The position numbers and the translations under genes are program-made. Under the pieces are notes generated by a model. That model did no database searches. It had not been told where the DNA came from and saw nothing but the letters and a program-made list of their open reading frames with translations. A stretch of 64,000 bases of DNA from Frankia sp. AgB1.9 (lineage in GTDB: Bacteria; Actinomycetota; Actinomycetes; Frankiales; Frankiaceae), in contig NZ_JADWYX010000047.1 of the NCBI RefSeq assembly GCF_016786355.1, forward strand, positions 1 to 64,000, given 5' to 3'. Below, piece after piece: positions 18,244-26,781 of the stretch (position 1 is the stretch's first letter; the number at the start of each line of letters is the position of its first letter).

Positions 18244-18932
18244 CCGAGCCGCCGCCCGTGACGCAGCCGCCGCCCGCGCCGCGGCCGCGAGACGAGCCGG
18301 GGACGACCACCGTGCACCTGGTCCGCCACGGCGAGGTGTTCAACCCGGAGAAGATCCTCTACGGCCGGTTGCCGAACTACCGGCTGTCCGAGACCGGTGA
18401 GCGCCAGGCCAAGGTGGTGGGCGAGTACCTGGCCGACCTGGACGTGGCCGCCGTGGTCGCGAGCCCGCTGCTGCGCGCCCAGCAGACCGCGGCCCCGATC
18501 GCCGCCGCCCACGGCCTGCCGGTGCTCACCGACCACCGACTGATCGAGAGCCGCAACTTCTTCGAGGGCCGCAAGTTCGAGGCCAGCCCCCGGCTGCTGC
18601 GTGACCCGAAGATGTGGTCGGTCCTGCGCAACCCGCTCAAGCCGTCGTGGGGCGAGCCGTACACCGAGATCGCCGAGCGCATGCTGCGCGCCGCCGAGCA
18701 CTGGCGGGACAGCCATCCCGGCCGGCAGGTCGTGCTGGTCAGCCACCAGCTCCCGGTCTGGACGGCCCGGCGCGCGATCGAGGGCCGTCGCCTGTTCCAC
18801 CGGCCCGACCGGCGCCAGTGCGCGCTGGCGAGCGTCACCTCCGCCGTGTACCGCGACGGGACGCTGCTGCGCGTCGACTACGCCGAACCCAACGGCCCCA
18901 CCGCCGCCGGCTCGGGCTCGGTCGGCGCCTGA
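18240..18932 (+). CDS. Histidine phosphatase family protein
   Basis: A 230-residue phosphoglycerate-mutase-like phosphatase. The catalytic histidine is H30 in [17 protein letters not shown] supplies the second arginine and LVSHQLPVW the second histidine. A 20-residue Pro-rich N-terminus precedes the domain. Proteins of this type commonly lie between hemL and the ccs genes in actinomycetes; the substrate is unknown. The GTG start overlaps the hemL stop (GTGA). Confidence 0.9.
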   Translation: MTEPPPVTQPPPAPRPRDEPGTTTVHLVRHGEVFNPEKILYGRLPNYRLSETGERQAKVVGEYLADLDVAAVVASPLLRAQQTAAPIAAAHGLPVLTDHRLIESRNFFEGRKFEASPRLLRDPKMWSVLRNPLKPSWGEPYTEIAERMLRAAEHWRDSHPGRQVVLVSHQLPVWTARRAIEGRRLFHRPDRRQCALASVTSAVYRDGTLLRVDYAEPNGPTAAGSGSVGA

Positions 18933-19018
18933 GGCCGCCGCCGCGAGGCTTGTCACAACGGTTCGCCGGGCCCCGGCCGTCGCCTGGGACGGGCGCGGCT
19001 TACTGTGGTGAGTGAAGT

Positions 19019-19036
19019 TCTACGGGTGGTCGTAGA
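19019..19036. promoter_or_regulatory. Inverted repeat upstream of the cytochrome c maturation genes
   Basis: TCTACG and CGTAGA (19019-19024, 19031-19036) form a perfect 6-bp inverted repeat around GGTGGT, about 55 bases before the thiol-disulfide lipoprotein gene. It may be an operator or a short RNA hairpin. Confidence 0.35.
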
Positions 19037-19090
19037 CGCGGAGCGAGTGCGGCGACGGAGTAGACCCGAGGCGCACTGGGAGCGCGGAAC

Positions 19091-19738
19091 GTGGCGCACA
19101 TACTGAGTGACGTGCTGAAGTCGCGGCGGGGCGTACGCGCCCCCGCTGGGCGGGGCCAACGCGGCTGGCGCCGGGCTGTCCTGCCGTCGTTGGCCCTGGC
19201 CGTCGGGGTCGGGAGTCTCGGCCTGTTTGGCTGCTCCAGCTCGGCGAACAAGGTCGACGCCTCCACCGGCACCTTCAAGTTCGTGCAGCAGGCGCCGGGC
19301 CAGTCCTTCACGGAGCTGGGCCATCGCAAGGCGGCGCCCGACCTCGCCGGCACGACGCTGAACGGCACCAAGCTGGACCTCGCGTCGTTCCGCGGCAAGA
19401 TCGTCGTCGTCAACTTCTGGGCCTCGTGGTGCTCGCCCTGCCGGGCCGAGACGCCGAACCTGCTCCAGGTGTCCGCGCAGAAGCCGGACGTCGCTTTCCT
19501 CGGCGTCAACGAGCGGGATCCCACCTCGCCCGCGCAGGCGTTCGTCCGGGACCACAAAGTCACCTACCCGAGCATCATCGACAAGTACGGGACGCTTTCC
19601 GCGCACTGGCCGGTCGCGGTCGCCCTCCCGACGACCTTCGTGCTCGACCCCAAGGGTGACATCGCGGCCCGCTTCGCCGGCGGCGTGACCGCGCAGACCC
19701 TCGGCCCGGTCCTCGACAAGCTCGCGGCCGAGACATGA
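19091..19738 (+). CDS. resA: Thiol-disulfide oxidoreductase lipoprotein (TlpA/ResA type)
   Basis: Keeps apocytochrome c heme-site cysteines reduced outside the membrane. The 215-residue protein has a basic N-terminus, a hydrophobic segment (about 30-47) and a lipobox LFGC with Cys48 as the predicted lipidation site, then a thioredoxin domain with WCSPC (CxxC at 114-117) and a cis-proline region LPTTFVLDPKG. It should receive electrons from CcdA, encoded immediately downstream. GTG start at the first codon of the signal region. ResA and CcsX are alternative names. Confidence 0.92.
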   Translation: MAHILSDVLKSRRGVRAPAGRGQRGWRRAVLPSLALAVGVGSLGLFGCSSSANKVDASTGTFKFVQQAPGQSFTELGHRKAAPDLAGTTLNGTKLDLASFRGKIVVVNFWASWCSPCRAETPNLLQVSAQKPDVAFLGVNERDPTSPAQAFVRDHKVTYPSIIDKYGTLSAHWPVAVALPTTFVLDPKGDIAARFAGGVTAQTLGPVLDKLAAET

Positions 19739-19769
19739 CCTCGGTGACGACAGGCGGCGGGGACACGCG

Positions 19770-20711
19770 GTGAGCGTCGCGGGGCTGGTCACGGACGGGC
19801 CGCTGTTGCTGGCGACCCCGGTCGCCGCCGTCGCCGGACTGCTGTCCTTCTTCTCGCCCTGCGTGCTGCCGCTGGTCCCGGGCTACCTCTCGTACGTCAC
19901 GGGCCTGTCCGGCGCCGACCTGGAGGGTGAGCCTCGCAACGCCGAGAAGGCGGTGACGCGGGAGACCGCGCCCGCCGAGGCTGTGTTGGTGGGGGCGGCG
20001 CCGGCCGCCGCAGCCCGGCCGGCCGACGCGTCGGTGCCGGTGGGCGCCGGATCGGCAGCTGAGACCGCCGTGCCCAGAACGCCGGCCCAGCTGTTGGGCG
20101 CCGGGCTCGGCCGGGCGCGCCGGGTCGGGCGGGTGACGGTCGGGACCGGGCTGTTCGTGCTCGGGTTCTCGGCCGTGTTCGTGTCCTACGGCGTGGCGTT
20201 CGGCGGGGTCGGGAGCTGGATCCGGATCCACCAGGTCGGGGTGACCCGGGTGCTCGGCGTCGTCACGATCCTGATGGGCCTGCTGTTCGCGGGGGCGTTC
20301 TCCCGGTTCATGTGGGCCAACCGGGAGCTGCGCCTGCACCGGCTGCCGTCGCCGGGCCTGCTCGGCGCCCCGTTGCTCGGCGTGCTGTTCGGCCTCGGCT
20401 GGACGCCGTGCCTCGGCCCCACGCTGACGGCCGTCCTGGGCCTGGCGGTGCAGAGCGCGACCGCGGGGCGCGGAGCGTTCCTGTCCGCCGTGTACTGCCT
20501 GGGCCTGGGCGTACCGTTCGTCGTCGTCGGCCTCGGGTTCCGCCGGGCCGCCGGCGCGCTGGTGGTGGTCCGGTCGCACGCCCGGCTGCTCACCCTCGCC
20601 GGCGGCACGCTGCTGGTCGTCGTCGGCGTCCTGCAGGTGACCGGTCAGTGGGCCGACCTGGTCTCGACGCTGCGCTCGTTCGCCCCCGGATTCGCGGAGA
20701 CACCGCTGTGA
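19770..20711 (+). CDS. ccdA: Cytochrome c biogenesis membrane protein CcdA
   Basis: A polytopic membrane protein that carries reducing power from cytoplasmic thioredoxin to ResA. In its 313 residues the two redox cysteines are Cys31 in FFSPCVLPLVPGYLSY and Cys214 in GWTPCLGPTL. About six membrane segments; a variable Ala-rich loop (about 50-110) lies between the first two and makes the protein longer than compact CcdA proteins. Start is GTG. A 12-codon frame (ATG at 19735) overlaps both neighbours and may only reflect the sequence between them. Confidence 0.94.
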   Translation: MSVAGLVTDGPLLLATPVAAVAGLLSFFSPCVLPLVPGYLSYVTGLSGADLEGEPRNAEKAVTRETAPAEAVLVGAAPAAAARPADASVPVGAGSAAETAVPRTPAQLLGAGLGRARRVGRVTVGTGLFVLGFSAVFVSYGVAFGGVGSWIRIHQVGVTRVLGVVTILMGLLFAGAFSRFMWANRELRLHRLPSPGLLGAPLLGVLFGLGWTPCLGPTLTAVLGLAVQSATAGRGAFLSAVYCLGLGVPFVVVGLGFRRAAGALVVVRSHARLLTLAGGTLLVVVGVLQVTGQWADLVSTLRSFAPGFAETPL

Positions 20712-22690
20712 CACCACCCTCGACGAGCTCCACCGCCACGGCCGGCAAGATCGAGCCGGCAGCCGCTTCGGCGACCGAGGTCGACGCCGACGCCGACGAG
20801 ATCGTCGCCCAGCCGGACGCGTTCGGCGTCCCGGCGGCCCGGCAGACGGGGCTGCCCGCCGTCGCGGCGACGTCGCCCGAGGGTGCCGCGGACGGGGGGC
20901 GGACCAGCCTGGCCAGGCTGGTCGACCCGGTCCGGCGCGGCTGGCGCGTGCTGACCAGCATGCGCACCGCGCTGATCCTGCTGTTCCTGCTGGCGGTGGC
21001 CGCGATCCCGGGCTCCCTGCTCCCGCAGAACAACATCAACCCGATCCTGGTGCAGCGCTACCGGGCGAACCACCCGACGCTCGGGCCGATCTTCGAGCGC
21101 CTCTCGCTGTTCCACGTCTTCAGCGCGCCGTGGTTTGCCGCGATCTACGTGCTGCTCTTCATCTCGCTGATCGGCTGCCTGTGGTCGCGAGTGCGCTGGC
21201 ACGCGCAGGCGCTGCTAGGCCGCCCGCCGGCGGCACCGGCCCGGCCGGGGCGCCTCGCCGGTGGCTCCGCCTTCGCGAGCCCGCTCGCGCCGGGGGAGGC
21301 CACCGCCGCCGCGGCCGCGATGCTGCGCTCGCGCCGGTTCCGGGTCGCGATCGCCGCCGAGGGGGCCACCCGCCCGGACGGCAGCCCCGACCACTCGGTC
21401 GCCGCCGAGAAGGGCTACCTGCGGGAGACCGGCAACCTGGTCTTCCACATCGCGCTGATGGTCCTGCTGCTGGGCGTCGGGCTCGGCTCCTGGTACGGCT
21501 ACCAGGGCTCGATGCTGGTCGTGCAGGGCGACGGATTCTCGAACACGCTGCTGTCCTACGACCAGTTCACCGCCGGCGCGATGGTCAACACCGCCGACCT
21601 GCGGCCGTACTCGGTCACGCTGGACAAGTTCAGCGCGAGCTACCAGCTCAACGGCGAGCCCAAGGAGTTCGCCGCCGCGGTGTCGTACTCCACCGGTCTG
21701 GACTCCCCGGTCAAGAAGACCGTGATCAAGCCGAACCACCCGCTGGAGATCGGCAAGGACAAGGTCTACCTGCTCGGCCACGGCTACGCGCCGCACTTCG
21801 TGCTGCGGGACAAGGCCGGGAAGGTCGTCTGGGAGTCGTACGTCACCTGCGCCCAGGAGGACCCGAACTTCCGCTCGCTGTGCGTCGTCAAGATCCCCGA
21901 TGCCGGGCTCGCGCCGTTGGGCAAGCTCCAGACGCCCCAGCAGCTGGCCTTCACGGGCTTCTTCACCCCGACGACGATCGCCGACCCGGCCCAGGGCCTC
22001 GTCTCGATCTACCCTGCGGCCGCCAACCCCGCCATCACTCTGACTGGCTATGTCGGCAACCTGCACGTCAACGAGGGAATCCCGCAGAACATCTACTCCC
22101 TCGACACGCGGGACATGAAGCAGTTCACCTCTGACGGGCCGTCCGGCAACGGCGTGATCTCGCAGGCACTGTGGATCGGCCAGACCGACGAGCGGACGAT
22201 GACCAACCTGCCCGGCGGGTTGTCGCTGTCCGTCGACGGGGTGCGTGAGTACGCCCAGTTCCAGGTCAAGTCGGATCCGACGAAGGACCTGGTGCTCGTC
22301 GCCGCGATCGCGATCATCCTGGGCCTGATCATCAGCCTGCGGGTCCGTCGCCGACGGGTCTGGGTCCGGGCTCGTGCCGCGAGTGCCGGTAGCACGGTCG
22401 AGATCGGCGGCCTGTCCCGTTCCGACGCCGAGGGCTTCGCCGCGGAGCTCGCCTCGCTGACCACCCAGCTGCGCGCCGCGACCACCGCGACCCAGAGCAC
22501 CACCGCCCCGGACGCCGCCAGACCGGACGCCGCTGCCCGGGACGTTGCCACTTCGGCCGCCGTTACCCGGGACGCCGCTACCCCGGCCGCAGCTACCCCG
22601 GCCGCAGCCAGACCCGACGGCGCCAGACCGGACGGCGCCCCCTCGACCACCGATGAGAACGCCCCCTCCAGCAGCAGACGGGAGCCGTGA
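20708..22690 (+). CDS. resB: Cytochrome c biogenesis protein ResB (Ccs1)
   Basis: One half of the system II heme delivery and cytochrome c synthetase complex. The 660-residue protein has an unconserved cytoplasmic N-terminus of about 70 residues, then MRTALILLFLLAVAAIPGSLLPQ, a second helix near IYVLLFISLIGCLWSR, a third after YLRETGNLVFHIALM, a large extracytoplasmic domain and a last helix LVAAIAIILGLIISL. The C-terminal 100 residues are a low-complexity Ala/Asp/Arg/Thr tail with repeated PDAA/PDGA units. The GTG start overlaps the ccdA stop. It is followed directly by ccsB. Confidence 0.95.
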   Translation: MTPPSTSSTATAGKIEPAAASATEVDADADEIVAQPDAFGVPAARQTGLPAVAATSPEGAADGGRTSLARLVDPVRRGWRVLTSMRTALILLFLLAVAAIPGSLLPQNNINPILVQRYRANHPTLGPIFERLSLFHVFSAPWFAAIYVLLFISLIGCLWSRVRWHAQALLGRPPAAPARPGRLAGGSAFASPLAPGEATAAAAAMLRSRRFRVAIAAEGATRPDGSPDHSVAAEKGYLRETGNLVFHIALMVLLLGVGLGSWYGYQGSMLVVQGDGFSNTLLSYDQFTAGAMVNTADLRPYSVTLDKFSASYQLNGEPKEFAAAVSYSTGLDSPVKKTVIKPNHPLEIGKDKVYLLGHGYAPHFVLRDKAGKVVWESYVTCAQEDPNFRSLCVVKIPDAGLAPLGKLQTPQQLAFTGFFTPTTIADPAQGLVSIYPAAANPAITLTGYVGNLHVNEGIPQNIYSLDTRDMKQFTSDGPSGNGVISQALWIGQTDERTMTNLPGGLSLSVDGVREYAQFQVKSDPTKDLVLVAAIAIILGLIISLRVRRRRVWVRARAASAGSTVEIGGLSRSDAEGFAAELASLTTQLRAATTATQSTTAPDAARPDAAARDVATSAAVTRDAATPAAATPAAARPDGARPDGAPSTTDENAPSSSRREP

Positions 22691-23826
22691 TGGCCGTCAA
22701 CGAGGGCCTCGCCTCGCTATCCGACCACCTCTACGGCGGCGCGATGGCCTTGTATGCGGCCGGGATGCTCGGCTACGCGGCCGAGTTCGCCTTCAGTCGC
22801 TTCGGTCGCGCGGGAGCGGAGGCCGACGCGGCCACGACGTCCGCCGCTGGGTCCGCCGCCGCGTCCGCCACCTTGACGGCCAAGCCGACCCGTGAGCCGG
22901 CGCTCGTCGGTGCCACGGCGGCCGGCGACGCCCCAGCCCCCGCCAAGGCGGCTGCCCCCGCGGCCGGCGCGACCAGCCCGGCCACCGGCGGCTCGGACTT
23001 CGACGGGGCCGACGACGAGCAGCCGGCCCGGGCCCTGCTCATCGGCCGGATAGCGGTCGTGCTCACCGTGCTCGGCTGGGCGCTGCACCTGAGCTCCGTG
23101 GTCACCCGCGGTTTCGCCGCCGGCCGGGTTCCGTGGGGCAACATGTACGAGTTCTCGTCGATGATCTGCCTGATCGCGATCACGGCTTTCCTCGTGCTGC
23201 TGGTCCGGTTCGACGTCCGCTGGCTCGGGGTGTTCGTCACGTTCCCGGTGCTGGTCTACATGGGGCTCGCCGGCACGGTTCTCTACGTCGCGGCCGGCCC
23301 GCTGGTGCCCGCGCTGAACTCGTACTGGCTCAAGATCCATGTGGTCGCGGCCATCCTGGCCAGCGGCATCTACCTGGTGTCCGCGGTGACCACGGTGCTG
23401 TTCCTGGTCAAGGACCGCTGGGAGCACCAGCTCGCGGAGGTCGCCGCCGGCCGGGCCGAGGTCACCGCCGCGATGCGCAGCCGCGGTGGCATCGTCATGA
23501 AGCTGCCGGCCGCCGCCTCGCTGGACACGCTGACCTACCGCCTGATCGCGTTCGGCTTCCCGGTGTGGACGTTCGCCGTCATCGCCGGCGCGATCTGGGC
23601 CGAGGCCGCCTGGGGCCGGTACTGGGGCTGGGACCCCAAGGAGACCTGGTCGTTCATCACCTGGGTCTGCTACGCCGCCTACCTGCATGCCCGCGCCACC
23701 GCCGGCTGGCGGGGCAAGAAGGCCGCCGCGGTCTCCCTGGTCGCCTTCAGCGCCCTTTTCGTCGACTACTACGTCGTCAACCTGTTCCTGACCGGCCTGC
23801 ACTCATACGCCGGCGTCTCGGCCTGA
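22690..23826 (+). CDS. ccsB: Cytochrome c biogenesis protein CcsB/CcsA
   Basis: The heme-handling partner of ResB. The protein (378 residues) is multi-spanning, and its heme-binding tryptophan-rich motif WGRYWGWDPKETW is intact near residues 312-324, followed by conserved histidines (YLHARA, LTGLHSYAG). An Ala-rich low-complexity stretch (about 35-105) separates the first helix from the rest. ATG overlaps the resB stop (TGATG) with GGAG five bases upstream; a GTG one codon earlier is possible. Last gene of the hemL-ccs unit. Confidence 0.95.
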   Translation: MAVNEGLASLSDHLYGGAMALYAAGMLGYAAEFAFSRFGRAGAEADAATTSAAGSAAASATLTAKPTREPALVGATAAGDAPAPAKAAAPAAGATSPATGGSDFDGADDEQPARALLIGRIAVVLTVLGWALHLSSVVTRGFAAGRVPWGNMYEFSSMICLIAITAFLVLLVRFDVRWLGVFVTFPVLVYMGLAGTVLYVAAGPLVPALNSYWLKIHVVAAILASGIYLVSAVTTVLFLVKDRWEHQLAEVAAGRAEVTAAMRSRGGIVMKLPAAASLDTLTYRLIAFGFPVWTFAVIAGAIWAEAAWGRYWGWDPKETWSFITWVCYAAYLHARATAGWRGKKAAAVSLVAFSALFVDYYVVNLFLTGLHSYAGVSA

Positions 23827-23987
23827 CATGCCCCTCCGCGCGACGCTCGGCAGCGGGAGTGTCGATCTTGCCGGAACCGCCGTCGCCCGGATCCACCGTC
23901 GCCGGACCGCCGTCGCCCGCGACCGCCCTGGACCACCGTCGCTCGCGATTCCATCCCGCCCGTCCTGACCTCAACACCGTTTCCCCC

Positions 23988-24051
23988 TGCGCAACCGATG
24001 ATCACCGGCAGCTGTCCCGACCAGACCGGGCCCATGATCGTGGACTGCGCA
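23988..24051. repeat. 64-bp palindromic intergenic element, copy 1
   Basis: Bounded by TGCGCA at both ends; the outer arms extend to TTCCC and GGGAA with a two-base bulge. The interior is an imperfect inverted repeat around GATGATCACCGG and GGGCCCATGATC. It resembles a second copy 42 bases further on. Located in the 623-base non-coding space between two convergent genes (23827-24449), which otherwise holds no gene that I can support. Confidence 0.6.
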
Positions 24052-24093
24052 GGGAAGCTGGCGCTCGATGCCCCAATTTGCGCTTTTTATCTC

Positions 24094-24156
24094 TGCGCAA
24101 TAGGTGATCATGGCCAGTCGGTCGACTGGCGAGGGCCGAAGATCGCCGTCTGCGCG
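24094..24156. repeat. 64-bp palindromic intergenic element, copy 2
   Basis: 63 bases from TGCGCA to TGCGCG, aligned with copy 1 through TGCGCAA, GTGATCA, GGGCC and GATCG. The interior arms GGTGATCATGGCC and GGGCCGAAGATCGCC pair imperfectly. A longer frame, TTTGCGC (24077-24083) to GCGCAAA (24189-24195), encloses this copy and the neighbouring palindrome. Confidence 0.55.
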
Positions 24157-24157
24157 G

Positions 24158-24186
24158 CCTAGCTGGCGCAGCGCGCGCCAGCTAGG
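24158..24186. repeat. Perfect 12-bp-arm palindrome
   Basis: CCTAGCTGGCGC and GCGCCAGCTAGG are exact complements separated by AGCGC. It directly follows the second 64-bp element. It may be a bidirectional terminator for the convergent ccsB and membrane-protein genes. Confidence 0.65.
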
Positions 24187-24282
24187 GGGCGCAAAGGGGC
24201 GGTAGGTGGGCCATTTCGTGAATCGTCAGCCGTCCGTCCCGGCCGGAACCTAGTGCCGCGACCGCCGAGGTCCGCCCGTCAC

Positions 24283-24361
24283 CTTGATCGCTGTTTTCGC
24301 CCTTTGGTGGCTACGAAACAGGCCTGGCAGTGACCACCGGAGGGCCGAAACGGCGATCAAG
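24283..24361. repeat. 79-bp intergenic inverted-repeat element, copy 1
   Basis: Runs from CTTGATCGCTGTTTTCGCCC to a complementary right end, AGGGCCGAAACGGCGATCAAG less one base; 18 of 21 terminal positions pair. Two further copies of the same length occur at 31980-32058 and 45268-45346. The right ends of copies 1 and 3 agree at 27 of 31 positions. No open frame, so a transposase-free REP- or MITE-like element. Confidence 0.8.
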
Positions 24362-24374
24362 TTACCGCTGGACA

Positions 24375-24397
24375 TGATCGCCGTTTGGCCTTCAAGG
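24375..24397. repeat. Partial left end of the 79-bp element
   Basis: TGATCGCCGTTTGGCCTTCA and the next few bases match the left terminus of the 79-bp family, but no right end follows. It lies 14 bases after the full copy and may be a remnant. Confidence 0.45.
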
Positions 24398-24449
24398 CGA
24401 GCCGGCCGAGGGTGCACCCGCTGGTCGACCAGGACCGATGGGGAGGGCG

Positions 24450-24860
24450 CTAGTGGTGCGAGGCCGGGCCGTCGGGGTTCTCGCGGCGGAGGCGCTCAGT
24501 GAGCTCGCGGAGGAACTCCGGGTCGTCGTCCGGGCCGACGGGACCGGCGGGCGGGCCGGTGCGGGACCGGCCGCGGAACAGGCTGGGGCCGGCGACGCGC
24601 TGCGACTCGACGATGTCGAACCGGCCGCCGTAGGCGGGATGATCGCGGCGCGCCGCCATCCCGCGGCGGCGGCGGACCGCCGACGAGCGGGGCCGGCCGA
24701 AGAAGAACCAGAGCACGCCGCCGATGGGATAGAGCAGCAGCGCCAGCACGATCCAGATGGTCTTCGTGAGCGTCCTGACGTCCTCACGCGGAGTTCGCGC
24801 GACGTCCACGATCACGTAGGCAAGTAGCGCGTAGAACACGATGTAGAGCAGGAGAGTCAC
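24450..24860 (-). CDS. Small membrane protein, phospholipase D-nuclease N-terminal type
   Basis: A 136-residue protein with two membrane helices: LLLYIVFYALLAYVIVDVA and IWIVLALLLYPIGGVLWFFF, followed by basic GRPRSS. This is the PLDc_N (phospholipase D-nuclease N-terminal) domain seen alone in many actinomycetes; the catalytic part is absent. The C-terminal 60 residues are charged and cytoplasmic. GTG start chosen for GGAAGGGG about 10 bases upstream and because the helix follows at once; 47 further in-frame upstream codons look non-coding. Function unknown. Confidence 0.8.
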   Translation of the reverse strand: MTLLLYIVFYALLAYVIVDVARTPREDVRTLTKTIWIVLALLLYPIGGVLWFFFGRPRSSAVRRRRGMAARRDHPAYGGRFDIVESQRVAGPSLFRGRSRTGPPAGPVGPDDDPEFLRELTERLRRENPDGPASHH

Positions 24861-25329
24861 CGGCTGTCCGTCCCCTTCCTGCTCGCCGCTCACCGCGCTG
24901 TCGGTTGCCGGCCCGTTGCCGAGGCCGGTCGCGGGCCGCTCCGTTTCGCGCGGGGGCGGTCCCGGCAGCCATCTCAGCCTACGGCGCGGCGAATCGTCCA
25001 CGGGCCGTGCCCCGAAGTCGTGACACGGCCGTCATCTGGCCGCTCGTACATTGACCTGCTGGCGGTGGCAGCGGTGCCCGCCCGGCCACGCGCTCACCGT
25101 CAGTGTGCGTCATGCGCAGGCGCCGTGTCCGCCCGGTGATAAGAGACGCACACCGAGCCTTTTCCTGTCAATCGCCGGAACAACGATCCTGACCGGAGCC
25201 CCGCGGGCCGGCGGAATCGCGCAGGCCCCAGCTCGGGCGGTGGGCCTGCGGCTCGGGCGCGACGCGTACACCGGATCCGGCCGGGGAGGCGGCGACGTCC
25301 GAGGCCCCGACGCTGCGAGGATGGGTGAC
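24861..25329. other. Intergenic space between divergent genes
   Basis: This 469-base stretch lies between the small membrane protein gene and the ubiD-type gene and must hold both promoters. A TTGACC at 25051 could be a -35 but no matching -10 follows at 16-18 bases. Open frames across it lack any recognisable domain. No clear repeat or hairpin was found. Confidence 0.35.
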
Positions 25330-26781
25330 ATGGCTTGGGCGGATCTGCGCGCGTTTCTGGGCGACCTCGAGAAGCACGGCGAGTTGCGCCGCATCAAGGC
25401 TCCCGTCGACCCGCGCCTTGAGATGACGGAGATCGTGCAACGCGTGGTGCGGGCGGGCGGCCCGGCGCTGCTGTTCGAGAACCCGGTGGGCTCGGACCTG
25501 CCGCTGGCGATCAACGTCTTCGGCACCGAGAAGCGGATGGCCCGGGCGCTCGGCGTCGAGAAGCTGGACGACCTGGGCACCCGGATCGCGGACATGCTGC
25601 GCCCGGAGCTGCCGCATGGCTTCTCGGGGATGCGGGACGCCCTCGGCAAGGCCGCGCGCCTGACGAACATGCCGCCGAAGAAGGTCCGCACCGCGCCGTG
25701 CCAGGACGTCGTCTACAAGGGCGACGAGGTCGACCTGTTCCGGCTGCCGGGCATCCTGTCCTGGCCGGACGACGGCGGCGCGTTCCTGAACCTGGGCCTG
25801 ACTCACACCCGCCATCCGGAGACCGGTGCCCGCAACCTCGGCATGTACCGGCTACAGCGGCACGACGCCCGGACCGTCGGGATGCACTGGCAGATCCACA
25901 AGGACTCGAACGCGCACCACGCCGTCGCCGAGCGGCGGGGCGAGCGGCTTCCGGTCGCGATCGCGTTCGGCTGCGACCCGGTCGTCACCTACGCGGCGAG
26001 CGCCCCGCTGCCGGCGGACATCGACGAGTACCTGTTCGCGGGCTTCCTGCGCAGTGAGCGCGTCGAACTGGTCGACTGCCTGACCGTCCCGCTGCAGGTA
26101 CCGGCGAACGCCCAGATCGTGCTGGAAGGCTGGCTGGAGCCGGGGGAGCGCCTCCCGGAGGGCCCGTTCGGCGACCACACCGGCTTCTACACGCCGGTCG
26201 AGCCCTTCCCGGCGCTGCACGTCGACGTCATGACGATGCAGCGCGACCCGATCTACCAGACGATCGTCGTCGGCCGGCCGCCACAGGAGGACGGGCCGAT
26301 GGGCAAGGCGACCGAGCGCATCTTCCTGCCCTTGATCAGGATGCTGATCCCCGAGATCGTGGACTACGACCTGCCCGAGGCCGGCGTCTTCCACAACTGC
26401 GCGATCGTGTCGATCGACAAGCGCTACCCGAAGCAGGCGCAGAAGGTGATGCACGCGGTCTGGGGCGCTGGGCTGCTCTCGCTGTCGAAGCTGGTGATCG
26501 TCGTCGACGCGGACTGCGACGTGCACGACTACTCCGAGGTCGCCTGGCGGGCGTTCGGCAACGTCGACTACGCCCACGACCTGGTCACCACGGTCGGCCC
26601 GGTCGACCACCTGGACCACTCGTCGTACGAGCAGTTCTACGGCGGCAAGGCGGGCATCGACGCCACCCGCAAGCTGCCCACCGAGGGCTATCGCCGGGCC
26701 GGCGGCTGGCCGGACGAGTGCGTCATGGACGAGGCCACCCGGAACCTGGTGACCTCGCGCTGGAAGGAGTACGGGCTGTGA
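25330..26781 (+). CDS. mqnL: UbiD-family decarboxylase for menaquinone (MqnL type)
   Basis: A prenylated-FMN-dependent decarboxylase. In the futalosine pathway such an enzyme removes the carboxyl group from the prenylated naphthoate intermediate. The 483-residue protein shows the UbiD core: the LEKHGELRRI start, NLGMYRLQRHDARTVGMHW, HHAVAERRG, PEGPFGDHTGFYTP (metal/cofactor loop) and SIDKRYPKQAQKVMHAVWG. ATG with GAGG nine bases upstream was chosen; an ATG three codons earlier has GAGG directly against it. UbiA- and UbiX-type genes follow with overlapping codons; the UbiX product should supply its cofactor. Confidence 0.92.
   Translation: MAWADLRAFLGDLEKHGELRRIKAPVDPRLEMTEIVQRVVRAGGPALLFENPVGSDLPLAINVFGTEKRMARALGVEKLDDLGTRIADMLRPELPHGFSGMRDALGKAARLTNMPPKKVRTAPCQDVVYKGDEVDLFRLPGILSWPDDGGAFLNLGLTHTRHPETGARNLGMYRLQRHDARTVGMHWQIHKDSNAHHAVAERRGERLPVAIAFGCDPVVTYAASAPLPADIDEYLFAGFLRSERVELVDCLTVPLQVPANAQIVLEGWLEPGERLPEGPFGDHTGFYTPVEPFPALHVDVMTMQRDPIYQTIVVGRPPQEDGPMGKATERIFLPLIRMLIPEIVDYDLPEAGVFHNCAIVSIDKRYPKQAQKVMHAVWGAGLLSLSKLVIVVDADCDVHDYSEVAWRAFGNVDYAHDLVTTVGPVDHLDHSSYEQFYGGKAGIDATRKLPTEGYRRAGGWPDECVMDEATRNLVTSRWKEYGL

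Noticed and set aside
23827-24449. Small genes in the repeat-rich space after ccsB
   Set aside because: Open frames there are short, lack ribosome sites and coincide with the palindromic elements.
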